This document shows, one piece after another, positions 55,757 to 64,000 of a stretch of DNA of 64,000 nucleotides. Every line of letters begins with the position of its first letter. Position 1 is the stretch's first letter. The notes under the pieces are model-generated. The model was given only the letters and a program-made list of their open reading frames with translations. It was not told the DNA's origin and made no database searches. Where the stretch lies: assembly GCA_035539175.1 (NCBI GenBank), contig DATLIY010000006.1:1-64000 (forward strand), in the 5' to 3' direction. Both the position numbers and the translations under genes were made by a program. This stretch comes from Acidisarcina sp. Its GTDB lineage: Bacteria; Acidobacteriota; Terriglobia; Terriglobales; Acidobacteriaceae.

Positions 55757-56608
55757 ATGAGCGAAATCCTGCTGGTCGGAGTTGTGGGCGCCGGAACGAT
55801 GGGCAATGGTATCGCTCACGTATTTGCCCAGCGCGGCTATGAGGTCCGGATCTGCGAATTGGAGCAGCGCTTCCTGGAGCGTGGCCTGGAAACCATCAAG
55901 CGCAACATGGAGCGGGAGGCGATCAAGGGCAAGGTGACGGAGCCGGACGTGATCGCGGCGCTCAAGCGCATCGAGGGCACTCTGGATCGAAGAGCGCTTG
56001 CCGACTGCGATTTTGTGATCGAGGCGGCTACGGAGCGTTTTGAGTCGAAGGCAGAGATCTTCCAGCAACTGGATGAAATGCTGCCTGAGAAGGTGGTCCT
56101 GGCGTCCAATACCTCCTCCATCTCCATTACGCGGCTGGCTGCGCAGACCAAGCGGCCGGGGCAGGTGGTGGGGATGCACTTCTTCAACCCGGTCCCTGTG
56201 ATGAAGCTGGTCGAGATCATCCGCGGATTGGCTACCACTCCGGCCACATTTGAAGTGGTCAAGAGCCTGGCTACGCGACTGGGCAAGACGCCCATTGAGG
56301 TGAAGGATGCACCGGGCTTCGTATCCAACCGCGTGCTGATGCCGCTGCTGAATGAGGCCATGTTCGCCGTCATGGAGGGCGTGGCTACGCCGGAAGCCAT
56401 CGATGAAGTCTTCAAACTGGGCATGGCGCATCCAATGGGGCCTCTGACCCTGGCGGACTTCATCGGGCTCGACGTTTGCCTGGACATTATGCGCGTGCTG
56501 CACAGTGGCTTTGGCGACTCCAAGTACCGGCCCTGCCCGCTGCTGGTGCGCATGGTGGACGCGGGATGGCTGGGCCGCAAGTCGGGACGGGGCTTCTTTC
56601 TCTACTAG
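55757..56608 (+). CDS. hbd: 3-Hydroxybutyryl-CoA dehydrogenase
   Basis: 283 residues. NAD fold GVVGAGTMGNGIAHVFA, VIEAATERFESK, SNTSSISIT, and catalytic His in GMHFFNPVPVMKLVEIIRG, followed by the dimerisation domain DAPGFVSNRVLMPLLNEA and MGPLTLADFIGLD. Oxidises short-chain 3-hydroxyacyl-CoA; could act with the acyl-CoA dehydrogenase at 5.5 kb. Confidence 0.95.
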   Translation: MSEILLVGVVGAGTMGNGIAHVFAQRGYEVRICELEQRFLERGLETIKRNMEREAIKGKVTEPDVIAALKRIEGTLDRRALADCDFVIEAATERFESKAEIFQQLDEMLPEKVVLASNTSSISITRLAAQTKRPGQVVGMHFFNPVPVMKLVEIIRGLATTPATFEVVKSLATRLGKTPIEVKDAPGFVSNRVLMPLLNEAMFAVMEGVATPEAIDEVFKLGMAHPMGPLTLADFIGLDVCLDIMRVLHSGFGDSKYRPCPLLVRMVDAGWLGRKSGRGFFLY

Positions 56609-56732
56609 GGCTTGCGTACCAGGGGCTCGCGCGCTTAGGACCTGTTCTCTGTTAATCGACTAGTAACGGAATTGGTCCCGGTCAGCGAACGGTGTCCTCT
56701 CTTGCACAGCGATTCGCTGTATCCTGATCGAT

Positions 56733-57677
56733 ATGGTGAGGATGACAGTGCTGGCCAGCGGTTCCAAAGGCAACAGCACAATTGTCTCCTCCAGCCGCAC
56801 GCGCATTCTGGTGGATGCCGGATTGAGCTGCCGAGAACTCTTCAAGCGTATGCAGTCCGCGGGTGAGGATCCCCGCCAACTTGACGCCATTCTCATCACC
56901 CACGAGCACCAGGACCACGTTCAGGGAGTCTCTGTTACGGCACGGAAGCTGGGGATTCCGGTATATTTCACCGAAGCGACGCATCGCGCCTGGATGCGCT
57001 GGATGACGCCCCAGAAGCGGGTGACCTACGCGGACTGGCTGGCACAGCGCAAAGCCGATGCCGCGGCGAAGGACGAGGCAGCAGAGAAGACGGAGGCCTC
57101 CGGGGAACCAGAGCCGCTGGAACTGGCGGCGAATGCGGCAGAAGAAGAGATTGTCGATGCGCCGGATCCGTGTGCCTTGCCCGGGGTGGAGTACTTCACT
57201 GCGGGGGCGGATTTCTGCATTGGGGATATTGCGGTTACCCCCTTCACGATCCCTCATGATGCTGCCGATCCTTGCGGGTTCGTCTTTGTCGCAGAGGGGA
57301 TCCGGGTAGCGGTTGCGACGGACCTGGGGTACATTCCGCCCAATGTTCAGATGCACTTACGGCATTGCGACGTGTTGATGCTCGAATCCAACCATGATCT
57401 CGAGATGCTGCGCGATGGGCCGTATCCCTGGAGTGTGAAGCAGCGGGTTCTGTCGCGGGTGGGGCATCTTTCGAATGATGCGGCTGCGGATTTTCTTGAG
57501 AAAATCTATGACGGACACGCAACGTATGTCATTCTGGCACATCTCTCAGAGAGCAATAATTTACCCGAGCTGGCCAGGGTATCGGCCGAAAGGGCCCTGC
57601 GGGACCGGATGGGCCTGTTAGGTAATCAGTTAATGCTCGCCCGGCAAAGTGATGCACTTGACTCTATCTCTTTGTAA
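56733..57677 (+). CDS. Metallo-beta-lactamase-fold hydrolase, WalJ/YycJ-like
   Basis: 314 residues. VLASGSKGNSTIV, LVDAGLSCRELFKRM, and metal site ITHEHQDHVQGV, AVATDLGYIP, ESNHD, LAHLSESNN are the YycJ pattern (5'-exonuclease-like). A charged Ala/Glu-rich insert of about 55 residues (starting AQRKADAAAKDEAAEKT) interrupts the fold after YADWL. Confidence 0.9.
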   Translation: MVRMTVLASGSKGNSTIVSSSRTRILVDAGLSCRELFKRMQSAGEDPRQLDAILITHEHQDHVQGVSVTARKLGIPVYFTEATHRAWMRWMTPQKRVTYADWLAQRKADAAAKDEAAEKTEASGEPEPLELAANAAEEEIVDAPDPCALPGVEYFTAGADFCIGDIAVTPFTIPHDAADPCGFVFVAEGIRVAVATDLGYIPPNVQMHLRHCDVLMLESNHDLEMLRDGPYPWSVKQRVLSRVGHLSNDAAADFLEKIYDGHATYVILAHLSESNNLPELARVSAERALRDRMGLLGNQLMLARQSDALDSISL

Positions 57678-57780
57678 GCCGACGCGTTAAAATAAAGAGT
57701 CCGGCAGAAATCCTGAGTTTTGTGAGTTGAGTCCTGGCCGGTATTTTTACGCAATCAGAAAACGAGTGTAGAAAAATTCA

Positions 57781-58242
57781 ATGTCAACAAAAACATGCAC
57801 AGATCCAGTCGTAGGAGACATACTTTCAAGTTGGAGATATGACATTTCCGGCATCAGCCCGGAGATGCGTACGGACTACGAGCAGCATCTGGCGGAGTGC
57901 AGCCAGTGCCGTTCTCGTCAACGACTCCACAGAACGATTGATGTCACCCTCATCGGATTCAGCACGGTGTCCATTGCGGTGTTTCTGCTGGCTCTCGCGT
58001 ACATTCATCGCGTGGAGCCGCTGCAGCACTGGGCGCTGGTGCACCTCCAGGTGCGCGATAACTATTACGCGCTGACCTTGCAGGCCGCCGCTGTTCTGGG
58101 GCTGCTGGTTTCGCTATTGCTCTGGGTGCTGGTCGCGATTGCTACTCCCGCTCCGATGTATCTGCGAGGCATGGCATTAAACCAACTCCACGGCCGCGTG
58201 CCGGAGGAAATGCAAGACCGCCACCCCCGGAACGTCGCGTAA
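57781..58242 (+). CDS. Zinc-finger membrane protein, possible anti-sigma factor
   Basis: 153 residues. The N-terminal HLAECSQCRS carries the H-x3-C-x2-C zinc motif (zf-HC2 type) of anti-sigma factors; two membrane helices follow (LIGFSTVSIAVFLLALAYI; AAAVLGLLVSLLLWVLVAIA). No sigma factor is adjacent, so a regulatory role is uncertain. The 103-bp upstream gap lacks a clear ribosome site. Confidence 0.75.
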   Translation: MSTKTCTDPVVGDILSSWRYDISGISPEMRTDYEQHLAECSQCRSRQRLHRTIDVTLIGFSTVSIAVFLLALAYIHRVEPLQHWALVHLQVRDNYYALTLQAAAVLGLLVSLLLWVLVAIATPAPMYLRGMALNQLHGRVPEEMQDRHPRNVA

Positions 58243-58286
58243 CCGACAGAATCCGCGGAACGGGCCGAATCCACGCAGGAAACGCA

Positions 58287-58316
58287 AAATGCCTCCGGAA
58301 TCTTCCGGGGGCATTT
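58287..58316. terminator. Hairpin between converging genes
   Basis: AAATGCCTCCGG pairs with CCGGGGGCATTT (one G:U) around a 4-6 nt loop, ending in T's on the plus strand and A-run at its left, so it can act for both converging genes. Confidence 0.75.
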
Positions 58317-58342
58317 GTGCTTCAGGCGGATATCCCTGCGCT

Positions 58343-58810
58343 TCAGACGGAGAGATCCACCGGTCCATTTTGCCGCAGAGTATCGAGGGAGCAGAGAAGG
58401 TCCAACACCGTCTGCAGTTGTTCGGCTGCGGCGGAATTCTGCTCTGTGAGCTCAAAGGCCACGTAGCGCTCAAACTCATCGATGTAGTTGTAGCGCTGGT
58501 TGCCGGAGCGTCCGCTCCGCAGCGCGTGGCAGCCCTCTCCCGGAACCAGCCTCATTGGTACGCCGGTCAGGCAAATATAGCCTGTGGCGGTGAGCAATTC
58601 CTCTTGCATCAGCCGGTTTGCCAGGTGCAGAGCCTCGTCTGTGCTCATATCGCGCATATCAAACTGAGCCGCTATCTCTTCCAGTACCCGGCTAGCCGAG
58701 TGCGCGGTCTCTTCCTGGCGCGAGGGAAACGGGTGCTCCCGCTCGCGGATTGCATCGGGATTTCGCAGCGGCAGAGCGCTCGAGATGCCGGACGTTCGTT
58801 CCACTCGCAT
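58343..58810 (-). CDS. Uncharacterised protein
   Basis: 155 residues, soluble, no recognised domain. Helical segments (TAHSASRVLEEIAAQFDMRDM, ALHLANRLMQEELL) and a strand-like centre (TGYICLTGVPMRLVPGEG). The AAGGGGG ribosome site is 9-10 bases ahead of ATG. Possibly lineage-specific. Confidence 0.65.
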   Translation of the reverse strand: MRVERTSGISSALPLRNPDAIREREHPFPSRQEETAHSASRVLEEIAAQFDMRDMSTDEALHLANRLMQEELLTATGYICLTGVPMRLVPGEGCHALRSGRSGNQRYNYIDEFERYVAFELTEQNSAAAEQLQTVLDLLCSLDTLRQNGPVDLSV

Positions 58811-58958
58811 GTAGTTTGCCCCCTTGCTGGGTATTTCGGCTGAGGGCGGGGAATTTTGAGGGCTACGGCCTATTTTTCTGTGAGTTTTCTAATTTTTGTC
58901 CGTTATTTGGTCAATTTGAGTCTGGAAAGCCACATCGATTTGTCGGGAACGACCATTT

Positions 58959-59879
58959 CTAGTCCAGCAGCAGACCGCCGGTGAGCTCCGAGACTACCTT
59001 GACGTTATGACTGCGGCACCAGTGCTCCAGTCCATGGCTGATGCGCTCGACGGCCCTGGGATCCGCGTAACTTGCCGTGCCCACCTGAACCGCGGTGGCT
59101 CCGGCAAGGAGAAATTCGACGGCGTCCTCGGGAGTGGTAATGCCGCCCATGCCGAGGATGGGGATCGATACGGCCCGGGAAGCTTCGTAGACCATTCGGA
59201 GCGCGATGGGTTTGATCGCCGGTCCGGAGAGTCCTGCAGTGACGTTGGCGATGCGCGGGCGGCGTGTTTCCGGATCGATAGCGAGCGACAGAAAGGTGTT
59301 GACGAGCGACAGGGCATCGGCGCCCGAGTTGGCGGCGCAGCGGGCCATCTCCGCAATGGAGGTGACATTGGGGGAGAGCTTCACGATGAGGGGGCGGTTG
59401 GCCCGGTTCTTCGCCCGGGTTACCAGGTCATCGAGCAGGCGCGGGTCGCTTCCGAAGACCATTCCGCCCTCGTGTACGTTGGGGCAGGAGACGTTCAGTT
59501 CGTAGGCTGCGATGCCGTCCACCTGGTTGAGGCGGTCGATGACCTGGATGTAATCCGCCACGGTATAGCCGAAGACATTCACAAAGACGGCGCAGGTGGG
59601 ATAACGGCGCAGCAGGGGCAGCTTCTTCTCGAGAAATGCCTCGACGCCGATGTTCTGCAGGCCGATGGCGTTCATCATGCCGGAGGCGGTCTGCACAATG
59701 CGCGGTGCCTGATTGCCGGCCATCGGCTCGCGGGAGAGACCCTTGGTTACCAGGCCGCCGAGGCGGTCCAGGTCGACAATGTCTTCGAATTCGATTCCAT
59801 AGCCGAAGGTTCCGCTGGCGGCTACGACGGGGCTCGTGAGGGTTATACCCGCGAGCTGAACACGCATATCTGGCTTCAC
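58959..59879 (-). CDS. pyrD: Dihydroorotate dehydrogenase, class 1B type
   Basis: 306 residues; oxidises dihydroorotate to orotate in pyrimidine synthesis. FMN-binding ASGTFGYG, VFGYTVADY, catalytic Cys in LNVSCPNVHEGG (class 1, Cys rather than Ser), VNTFLSLAIDPETRRP, and GMGGITTPEDAVEFLLAGATAVQVGT. Class 1B enzymes pair with PyrK, which is not in this window. Overlaps the upstream phosphatase by 4 bp. Confidence 0.95.
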   Translation of the reverse strand: MKPDMRVQLAGITLTSPVVAASGTFGYGIEFEDIVDLDRLGGLVTKGLSREPMAGNQAPRIVQTASGMMNAIGLQNIGVEAFLEKKLPLLRRYPTCAVFVNVFGYTVADYIQVIDRLNQVDGIAAYELNVSCPNVHEGGMVFGSDPRLLDDLVTRAKNRANRPLIVKLSPNVTSIAEMARCAANSGADALSLVNTFLSLAIDPETRRPRIANVTAGLSGPAIKPIALRMVYEASRAVSIPILGMGGITTPEDAVEFLLAGATAVQVGTASYADPRAVERISHGLEHWCRSHNVKVVSELTGGLLLD

Positions 59880-61690
59880 TGGGCCTTCTGATTCTCCGGG
59901 GAGGTTACTGGTTTATGGAGCGCTCTCGTGCTACGGTGGCGCGCGGAGCGAGCCGGGGGAAGCGGCGGCAGCGGGTGAATCGCCTGAGTCAGGATGCGTC
60001 CGACAGAGGCGGAGGGCTGGTTGACACCCAGCAATGAGGCCAGGGTGGCGGCCAGATCGACCGGGGCGACGCGCCCATGGTAGGTACCGGGGGTAAACGG
60101 AGCCCCAAAGAACGCCAGCGGTACATGGCGGTCGTACGACCAGGGGCTGAAGTGCGTTGTCTGGCTGCTGTTCTGGTTCTCCATCTGGTAGGCGGCAGGG
60201 ATAACCATCACGTACCATCCACCATTGGTCGTATAGCTGTGGCCCAGGATGGAGCCGAACTCTGTTGGCGGAAACTGCCCGGCTGCGAGCTGCTCGCGGG
60301 TATAGGTGCGGACCACCACGGGCTGCGGCGGCAGGCGGGTTTCGGATGGCTTAAATCCGGGGTCGCCGGGATTGGGCTGTGCCGGTGTGTCCGCGTCTTC
60401 GCGGGGCTTGCTGGCTTCGACTACAGCCGGCTGAATGGCATTCTGCACCGCATGCTCGGCCTCGGCCTCGTTGATGCCGGCCCGGTCAAAGGCAGGATTG
60501 TTCAGAGCGATATATGGCAGATTCTGGTGCGGCAACAGGTAGTTGACCTTCTCCCCGGGAGAGAACTTCTGGTTCATCGCCTCGTTCAAGGCGGCGGTGA
60601 AACGGTCGACGTCCAGGGTCGCGGCATTCAGTCCCAGTCTGGCGGCGTCGGATGGAATGGGGGCCACGCCGTGATCGGCGGATAGAGCGATCCAGACGTT
60701 GGCAAGCCCGCCGTCGATATTCTTGTCCAGCCAGGTGAAGAAGCTGTCCAGATCCGAATCCAGGTGATCGACCATCTGCTTTTCATAGGTGGAATCCGGA
60801 CCCATCTGGTGGCCAAGGATGTCGTTGGCCGAAAGAGAGATGGTGAGCAGATCCGGAGTCGGCCCCTGGGCTAGCTGTTCTCCCTTGATAAGAGCGCGCG
60901 CAAAGTCCAGTTCGTACGCATTGGCTGCCGGTGTGCGACCCACCAGGTCGTAGAACATGGTTGTTCCGGTGGCATTCGCGTCCTTCATCGCTTGTTCGGA
61001 GCGGCCGCCGGTGTTGAATGCCGTGGCCCACTCCGGCAGTTGAGAACGATAGAAGGTGGAGGTGACGAAGTATCCGGAGGCAGGATCGATCCAATAGGCG
61101 GCGTTGGCGGTTGCGCCTGCGGGCAGAATGGAGGCGCGGTCCTTGAGAGAGATTCCAAAGACATGAGACTGGCCCTGGGTGGCCAGGCGCAGTTCGTCTC
61201 CTATGGTGGATGCGCGCAGATTCCGCGGCGAGGATCCAATGCCATAGCTGAGAGCATTGGGAGGTGCCCCGGGGGCGTTGGCGGGAATGCTGGAATCGGG
61301 CAGACCTACCAGCCGGTAGCGCTCATCTTCTACGGAACTGACTGGACGCTCCTTGTTGCGGCTGAGATCCCACCACTCGTTGGTGCCAATACCGTGACCA
61401 TCGGTATAGGCCCCGGTGCCCAGGGTGGAGTGGCCGGGCGCTGTCTGCAGGTTTGCGTAGTCGTAGTAGCAGTCGGGAAAGTAGGCTCCGCGATCGAGGA
61501 AGAGGCGGAAGCCGTGCCCTTTGAAGTCGGCGCGATACCGCTCCAAGTAGTCTCCGCGAAACTGATCGATGACCAGAATCACGACCAGCTTGGGACGTCC
61601 ATCATAGGCACCGGCCCGGGCCTGTAGAGCGGCCCCAAGCATAGTGACGCAGGCAAGCAACAGTATCAGGGAACGGCGGATCTTGAGCAT
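59876..61690 (-). CDS. Secreted alkaline-phosphatase-superfamily protein (PafA-like)
   Basis: 604 residues from the ATG at 61690, giving a signal peptide (MLKIRRSLILLLACVTMLGAALQARAG). Metal site VILVIDQFRGDYLER, nucleophile Thr in ANLQTAPGHSTLGTGAYTDGHGI, and ALSADHGVAPIPSD later on. It resembles PafA-type phosphatases; phosphodiesterase activity is a possible alternative. pyrD starts within its stop codon region; the pairing is unexplained. Confidence 0.88.
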   Translation of the reverse strand: MLKIRRSLILLLACVTMLGAALQARAGAYDGRPKLVVILVIDQFRGDYLERYRADFKGHGFRLFLDRGAYFPDCYYDYANLQTAPGHSTLGTGAYTDGHGIGTNEWWDLSRNKERPVSSVEDERYRLVGLPDSSIPANAPGAPPNALSYGIGSSPRNLRASTIGDELRLATQGQSHVFGISLKDRASILPAGATANAAYWIDPASGYFVTSTFYRSQLPEWATAFNTGGRSEQAMKDANATGTTMFYDLVGRTPAANAYELDFARALIKGEQLAQGPTPDLLTISLSANDILGHQMGPDSTYEKQMVDHLDSDLDSFFTWLDKNIDGGLANVWIALSADHGVAPIPSDAARLGLNAATLDVDRFTAALNEAMNQKFSPGEKVNYLLPHQNLPYIALNNPAFDRAGINEAEAEHAVQNAIQPAVVEASKPREDADTPAQPNPGDPGFKPSETRLPPQPVVVRTYTREQLAAGQFPPTEFGSILGHSYTTNGGWYVMVIPAAYQMENQNSSQTTHFSPWSYDRHVPLAFFGAPFTPGTYHGRVAPVDLAATLASLLGVNQPSASVGRILTQAIHPLPPLPPARSARHRSTRALHKPVTSPENQKAQ

Positions 61691-61837
61691 AGATACTTCC
61701 CAGTATCGCAGGAGCGGACTCCCTCGATATGTTATCAAGCAATGAAGAAATGGATGCAGATGCACGCATACCCACGCACGGTCGGCGGCTCTGGTGCGGT
61801 GCGAGTCTGGGCCATGAGTTCAGGCTAACGGCACTGG

Positions 61838-62875
61838 CTATGGAACCGGGTTCGCATCGGTCCGGTCACGGTGCTTCTCCGCATACATCGCCGCGTCGGC
61901 TCGCTCCAGCAAATGGTGAACCGGCTCCCCTGGCTTCCACTCCGCTACGCCAAACGAGGCGCCGACGGAGACTGTATGCTGCTTGGCTCCGATATGGATC
62001 TGGTAATCGCCAAAGACCCAGCGATCCATCCGCCGCAGCAGGGTTCTGGCTTCCTGCAGATCGCAATCGAGAATCAGAATGAATTCATCCCCACCCCATC
62101 GTCCCAGGATGTCGGTGGACCGGCAGGAGTTGCGCAACTCTTCCGCGAACTGCTGCAGCATCTGATCGCCCGCCAGATGCCCATACATATCATTCACGTT
62201 CTTGAAGTTATCGAGATCGATGACGACGAGCGAGAAAGGCGTTGGTTGCGTTACCCGGCGATCCAGGATCTTCTCAATCCCGCGGCGGTTGAAGAGATCG
62301 GTCAGGCTATCCCGCAGCGTGCGCTCTTCGGTCTCCTGCAACTGCGTCTGATAGCCGGAAAGTAGCGACTGGAAGCGCTCGATGGTCCTGGCGTTCCCTT
62401 CGACCATCTCGCGAACGTAGCCCCTCAACTGGGTTGCGCTGGCCAGTATCGAATCCTGCATGCGGGTGAGATCGTCCATCTGCGCGATGGCTTCCAGCGT
62501 GTGCGAAACCTCAGACAACTTCGCGGCACAGCGTTGGTCTCGCTCGCCAACGGCTTCCGCTGTATTGGCCAGCTCAAGCAGGAGGCCTTTGACTCTTTTG
62601 GCGGATTCCTTCATCCACCGGGCGGTATGGTGCCCCCATGCCTCCAATTGGTGGTTTGTCTCGCGTTCGGCGCTGGCGACGACCTCTGGCGTGAGCTGCT
62701 GCTCCCCCAGGTTGGATTCGACCCCAAGCAAGGCTTGTTGCAGCTTTTCGCCGGTGGAGGGGTAGCTGGCAACCGACCATGTTCCCATGGCATGCAGAGC
62801 GGAGCGATAGGCGGATACCGTGGAAGCGATTAACTTGTCGGAATCCTGGTCCAGATACTTCTTCAGAGAGATCAT
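61838..62875 (-). CDS. Diguanylate cyclase (GGDEF)
   Basis: 345 residues. N-terminal helical region of about 170 residues without a recognised sensor, then a GGDEF domain: RDSLTDLFNRRG, FKNVNDMYGHLAGD, and GRWGGDEF. An allosteric I-site RSTD precedes GGDEF by five residues, so product inhibition is expected. Makes cyclic di-GMP. No membrane helix. Confidence 0.93.
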   Translation of the reverse strand: MISLKKYLDQDSDKLIASTVSAYRSALHAMGTWSVASYPSTGEKLQQALLGVESNLGEQQLTPEVVASAERETNHQLEAWGHHTARWMKESAKRVKGLLLELANTAEAVGERDQRCAAKLSEVSHTLEAIAQMDDLTRMQDSILASATQLRGYVREMVEGNARTIERFQSLLSGYQTQLQETEERTLRDSLTDLFNRRGIEKILDRRVTQPTPFSLVVIDLDNFKNVNDMYGHLAGDQMLQQFAEELRNSCRSTDILGRWGGDEFILILDCDLQEARTLLRRMDRWVFGDYQIHIGAKQHTVSVGASFGVAEWKPGEPVHHLLERADAAMYAEKHRDRTDANPVP

Positions 62876-63161
62876 ATTGCGGCTCTTTCGGCCACTTCAG
62901 GTAACGAAAAACTAAGAAAACTAAATGGCTGAATTCGTGCGCAAACATGCGGCGAAACCCACCATTGCAAGACCCGGGCGCAGATCCTCCTGCATAGAAA
63001 GGGCGATCCCGGAAAACACGGGTCCGTCTGGATTCATCGTGGGAGGTCTATGGTCTATCTACTCCTCCAGCGATATTGTTTGCAAGACTTTTAGTTCCGG
63101 CAAGCAGCAAGGATTCATGAAGATGCTGGCGGGGGAACGGGAAGTAGTAAGCTAGAGACTT

Positions 63162-64000
63162 ATGCTTGATCTTGGATTTGTGAGAGCCAATCTGGCGCTG
63201 GTGGAAGACAAGCTGCGCGAGCGGGGGCAGAACCCGGCAGAGCTGCTGGGCGATTTTCGGCGTCTGGACGAAGAGCGCCGGGACACGATTACTCAACTGG
63301 AATCGCTGAAAAGTCTGCGGAATGAGTTGTCCGGGCAGGTCGGCAGCCTGAAGAAAGCCGGGCAGGACGCCACCGCCCTGATGGAGCGGGTGAGGGGCCT
63401 CAAGGAGTCGATCGAGGCGGATCAGGTGGCCGCGGACGCGATTGACGAGAAATTGCGGGCGATTCTGCAGCGGATTCCCAATATTCCCCAGGCCAGCGTG
63501 CCAGTCGGCCAGTCCGAACAGGACAACGTCCAGGTGAAGACATGGGGAGAGAAGCCACGGTTCGACTTCACACCCAAGCCTCACTGGGAGCTGGGGGAGG
63601 CGCTTGGCATTCTGGACCTGGAGCGGGCCGCCAAGCTCTCCGGGGCGCGCTTTGCCGTGTATTGGGCGCAGGGGGCGCGGCTGGAACGGGCGCTGGCAAG
63701 TTACATGCTCGACCTGCACACGGCGCAGCACGGATATACGGAGGTGCTGCCGCCCTATATGGTGAACAGCGCGTCCATGTATGGCACGGGGCAGTTGCCC
63801 AAGTTCGCAGAGGATCTGTTCAAGTGTGAGAACGGCGATTTCTGGCTGATTCCGACTGCCGAGGTTCCGGTAACCAACCTGTATCGGGATGAGGTGCTGG
63901 AAGAGGCTCAGTTGCCGGTATCGCTGACGGCGTACACGCCCTGTTTCCGCTCCGAGGCTGGTTCCTACGGCAAGGATGTACGGGGAATCATCCGCCAGCA
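63162..64000 (+). CDS. serS: Seryl-tRNA synthetase, N-terminal part (3' end outside window)
   Basis: 279 codons of an open frame that continues past the window. The N-terminal long coiled-coil arm (MLDLGFVRANLALVEDKLRERG to about residue 105) is followed by RIPNIPQASVPVGQSEQDNV, PKPHWELGEALGILD, GARFAVYWAQGARLERAL, TEVLPPYMVN, PTAEVPVTNLYRDE, and class II motif-2 FRSEAGSYGKDVRGIIRQ. Charges tRNA-Ser. The 286-bp gap upstream contains nothing I can identify. Confidence 0.97.
   Translation, partial: MLDLGFVRANLALVEDKLRERGQNPAELLGDFRRLDEERRDTITQLESLKSLRNELSGQVGSLKKAGQDATALMERVRGLKESIEADQVAADAIDEKLRAILQRIPNIPQASVPVGQSEQDNVQVKTWGEKPRFDFTPKPHWELGEALGILDLERAAKLSGARFAVYWAQGARLERALASYMLDLHTAQHGYTEVLPPYMVNSASMYGTGQLPKFAEDLFKCENGDFWLIPTAEVPVTNLYRDEVLEEAQLPVSLTAYTPCFRSEAGSYGKDVRGIIRQ

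Noticed and set aside
62925-63155. 76-residue frame between the GGDEF gene and serS
   Set aside because: No ribosome site, no domain, and amino-acid composition unlike a protein; likely promoter region.

Overview
The window reads as chromosomal DNA of an acidobacterium, most likely order Terriglobales/family Acidobacteriaceae. This is judged from remembered family-level resemblance: Acidobacteria-type small proteins, an ATP synthase operon of b'-b-delta-alpha-gamma-beta-epsilon without a and c, DUF4236/DUF4112/DUF4337 proteins, secreted M1, M28 and GH43/glycoamylase-like enzymes, and GC-rich coding sequence. No database search was run. Nearly all of it is housekeeping sequence. The only mobile-element remnant is at the left edge, where the C-terminal two-thirds of a large serine recombinase runs into a tRNA-Ala gene.

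Layout. 1-2.5 kb: recombinase end, tRNA-Ala(CGC), and an AlaX-type tRNA-Ala editing protein. 2.6-5.5 kb: YciI-like protein, rho, a 72-residue protein upstream of rho, and a 0.8-kb gene-poor stretch rich in AT palindromes and DnaA-box-like words. 5.5-12 kb: acyl-CoA dehydrogenase, small or uncharacterised proteins, a YheT-type hydrolase, and tRNA-Arg, tRNA-His and tRNA-Pro. 12-24 kb: M1 aminopeptidase, a minus-strand glucose/pentose-phosphate block (tkt-rpiB-HAD-zwf-pgl-glk), a Tat-exported glycoamylase-like protein, and a superoxide dismutase. 24-30 kb: secreted alpha/beta hydrolase, cca, tsaD and cysS. 30-38 kb: DUF4337, nadB, and on the minus strand a Tat translocase operon (tatB-tatC) continuing into a glutaminyl-cyclase-like peptidase and a TerC protein, then nadA and DUF2203. 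38-40 kb: a peroxide-stress unit (Fur/PerR-type regulator, ahpC, ahpD) followed by 46-bp tandem repeats. 40-47 kb: M28 peptidase, two lipoproteins, a DegT aminotransferase, hfq-hflX. 47-53.6 kb: ATP synthase. 53.7-64 kb: GH43 enzyme, PP2C phosphatase, 3-hydroxyacyl-CoA dehydrogenase, WalJ-like hydrolase, zinc-finger membrane protein, pyrD, an alkaline-phosphatase-superfamily protein, a diguanylate cyclase, and the start of serS.

Genes working together. Glk, Zwf and Pgl take glucose to 6-phosphogluconate while RpiB and Tkt handle pentose phosphates; 6-phosphogluconate dehydrogenase is not here. NadB and NadA are consecutive steps of de novo NAD synthesis, 3.7 kb apart. The PerR-like regulator, AhpC and AhpD form a peroxide-defence unit with a 19-bp perfect palindrome lying exactly between the -35 and -10 elements of a probably leaderless promoter. 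I found no CRISPR array, rRNA, or insertion sequence, and no clear new multi-gene system. The most notable signals are that leaderless PerR operator, the recombinase C-terminus encoded by antisense tRNA, the unusual ATP synthase b and gamma subunits, the YihX-like HAD enzyme beside glucokinase, and the structured gene-poor stretch upstream of the rho operon.
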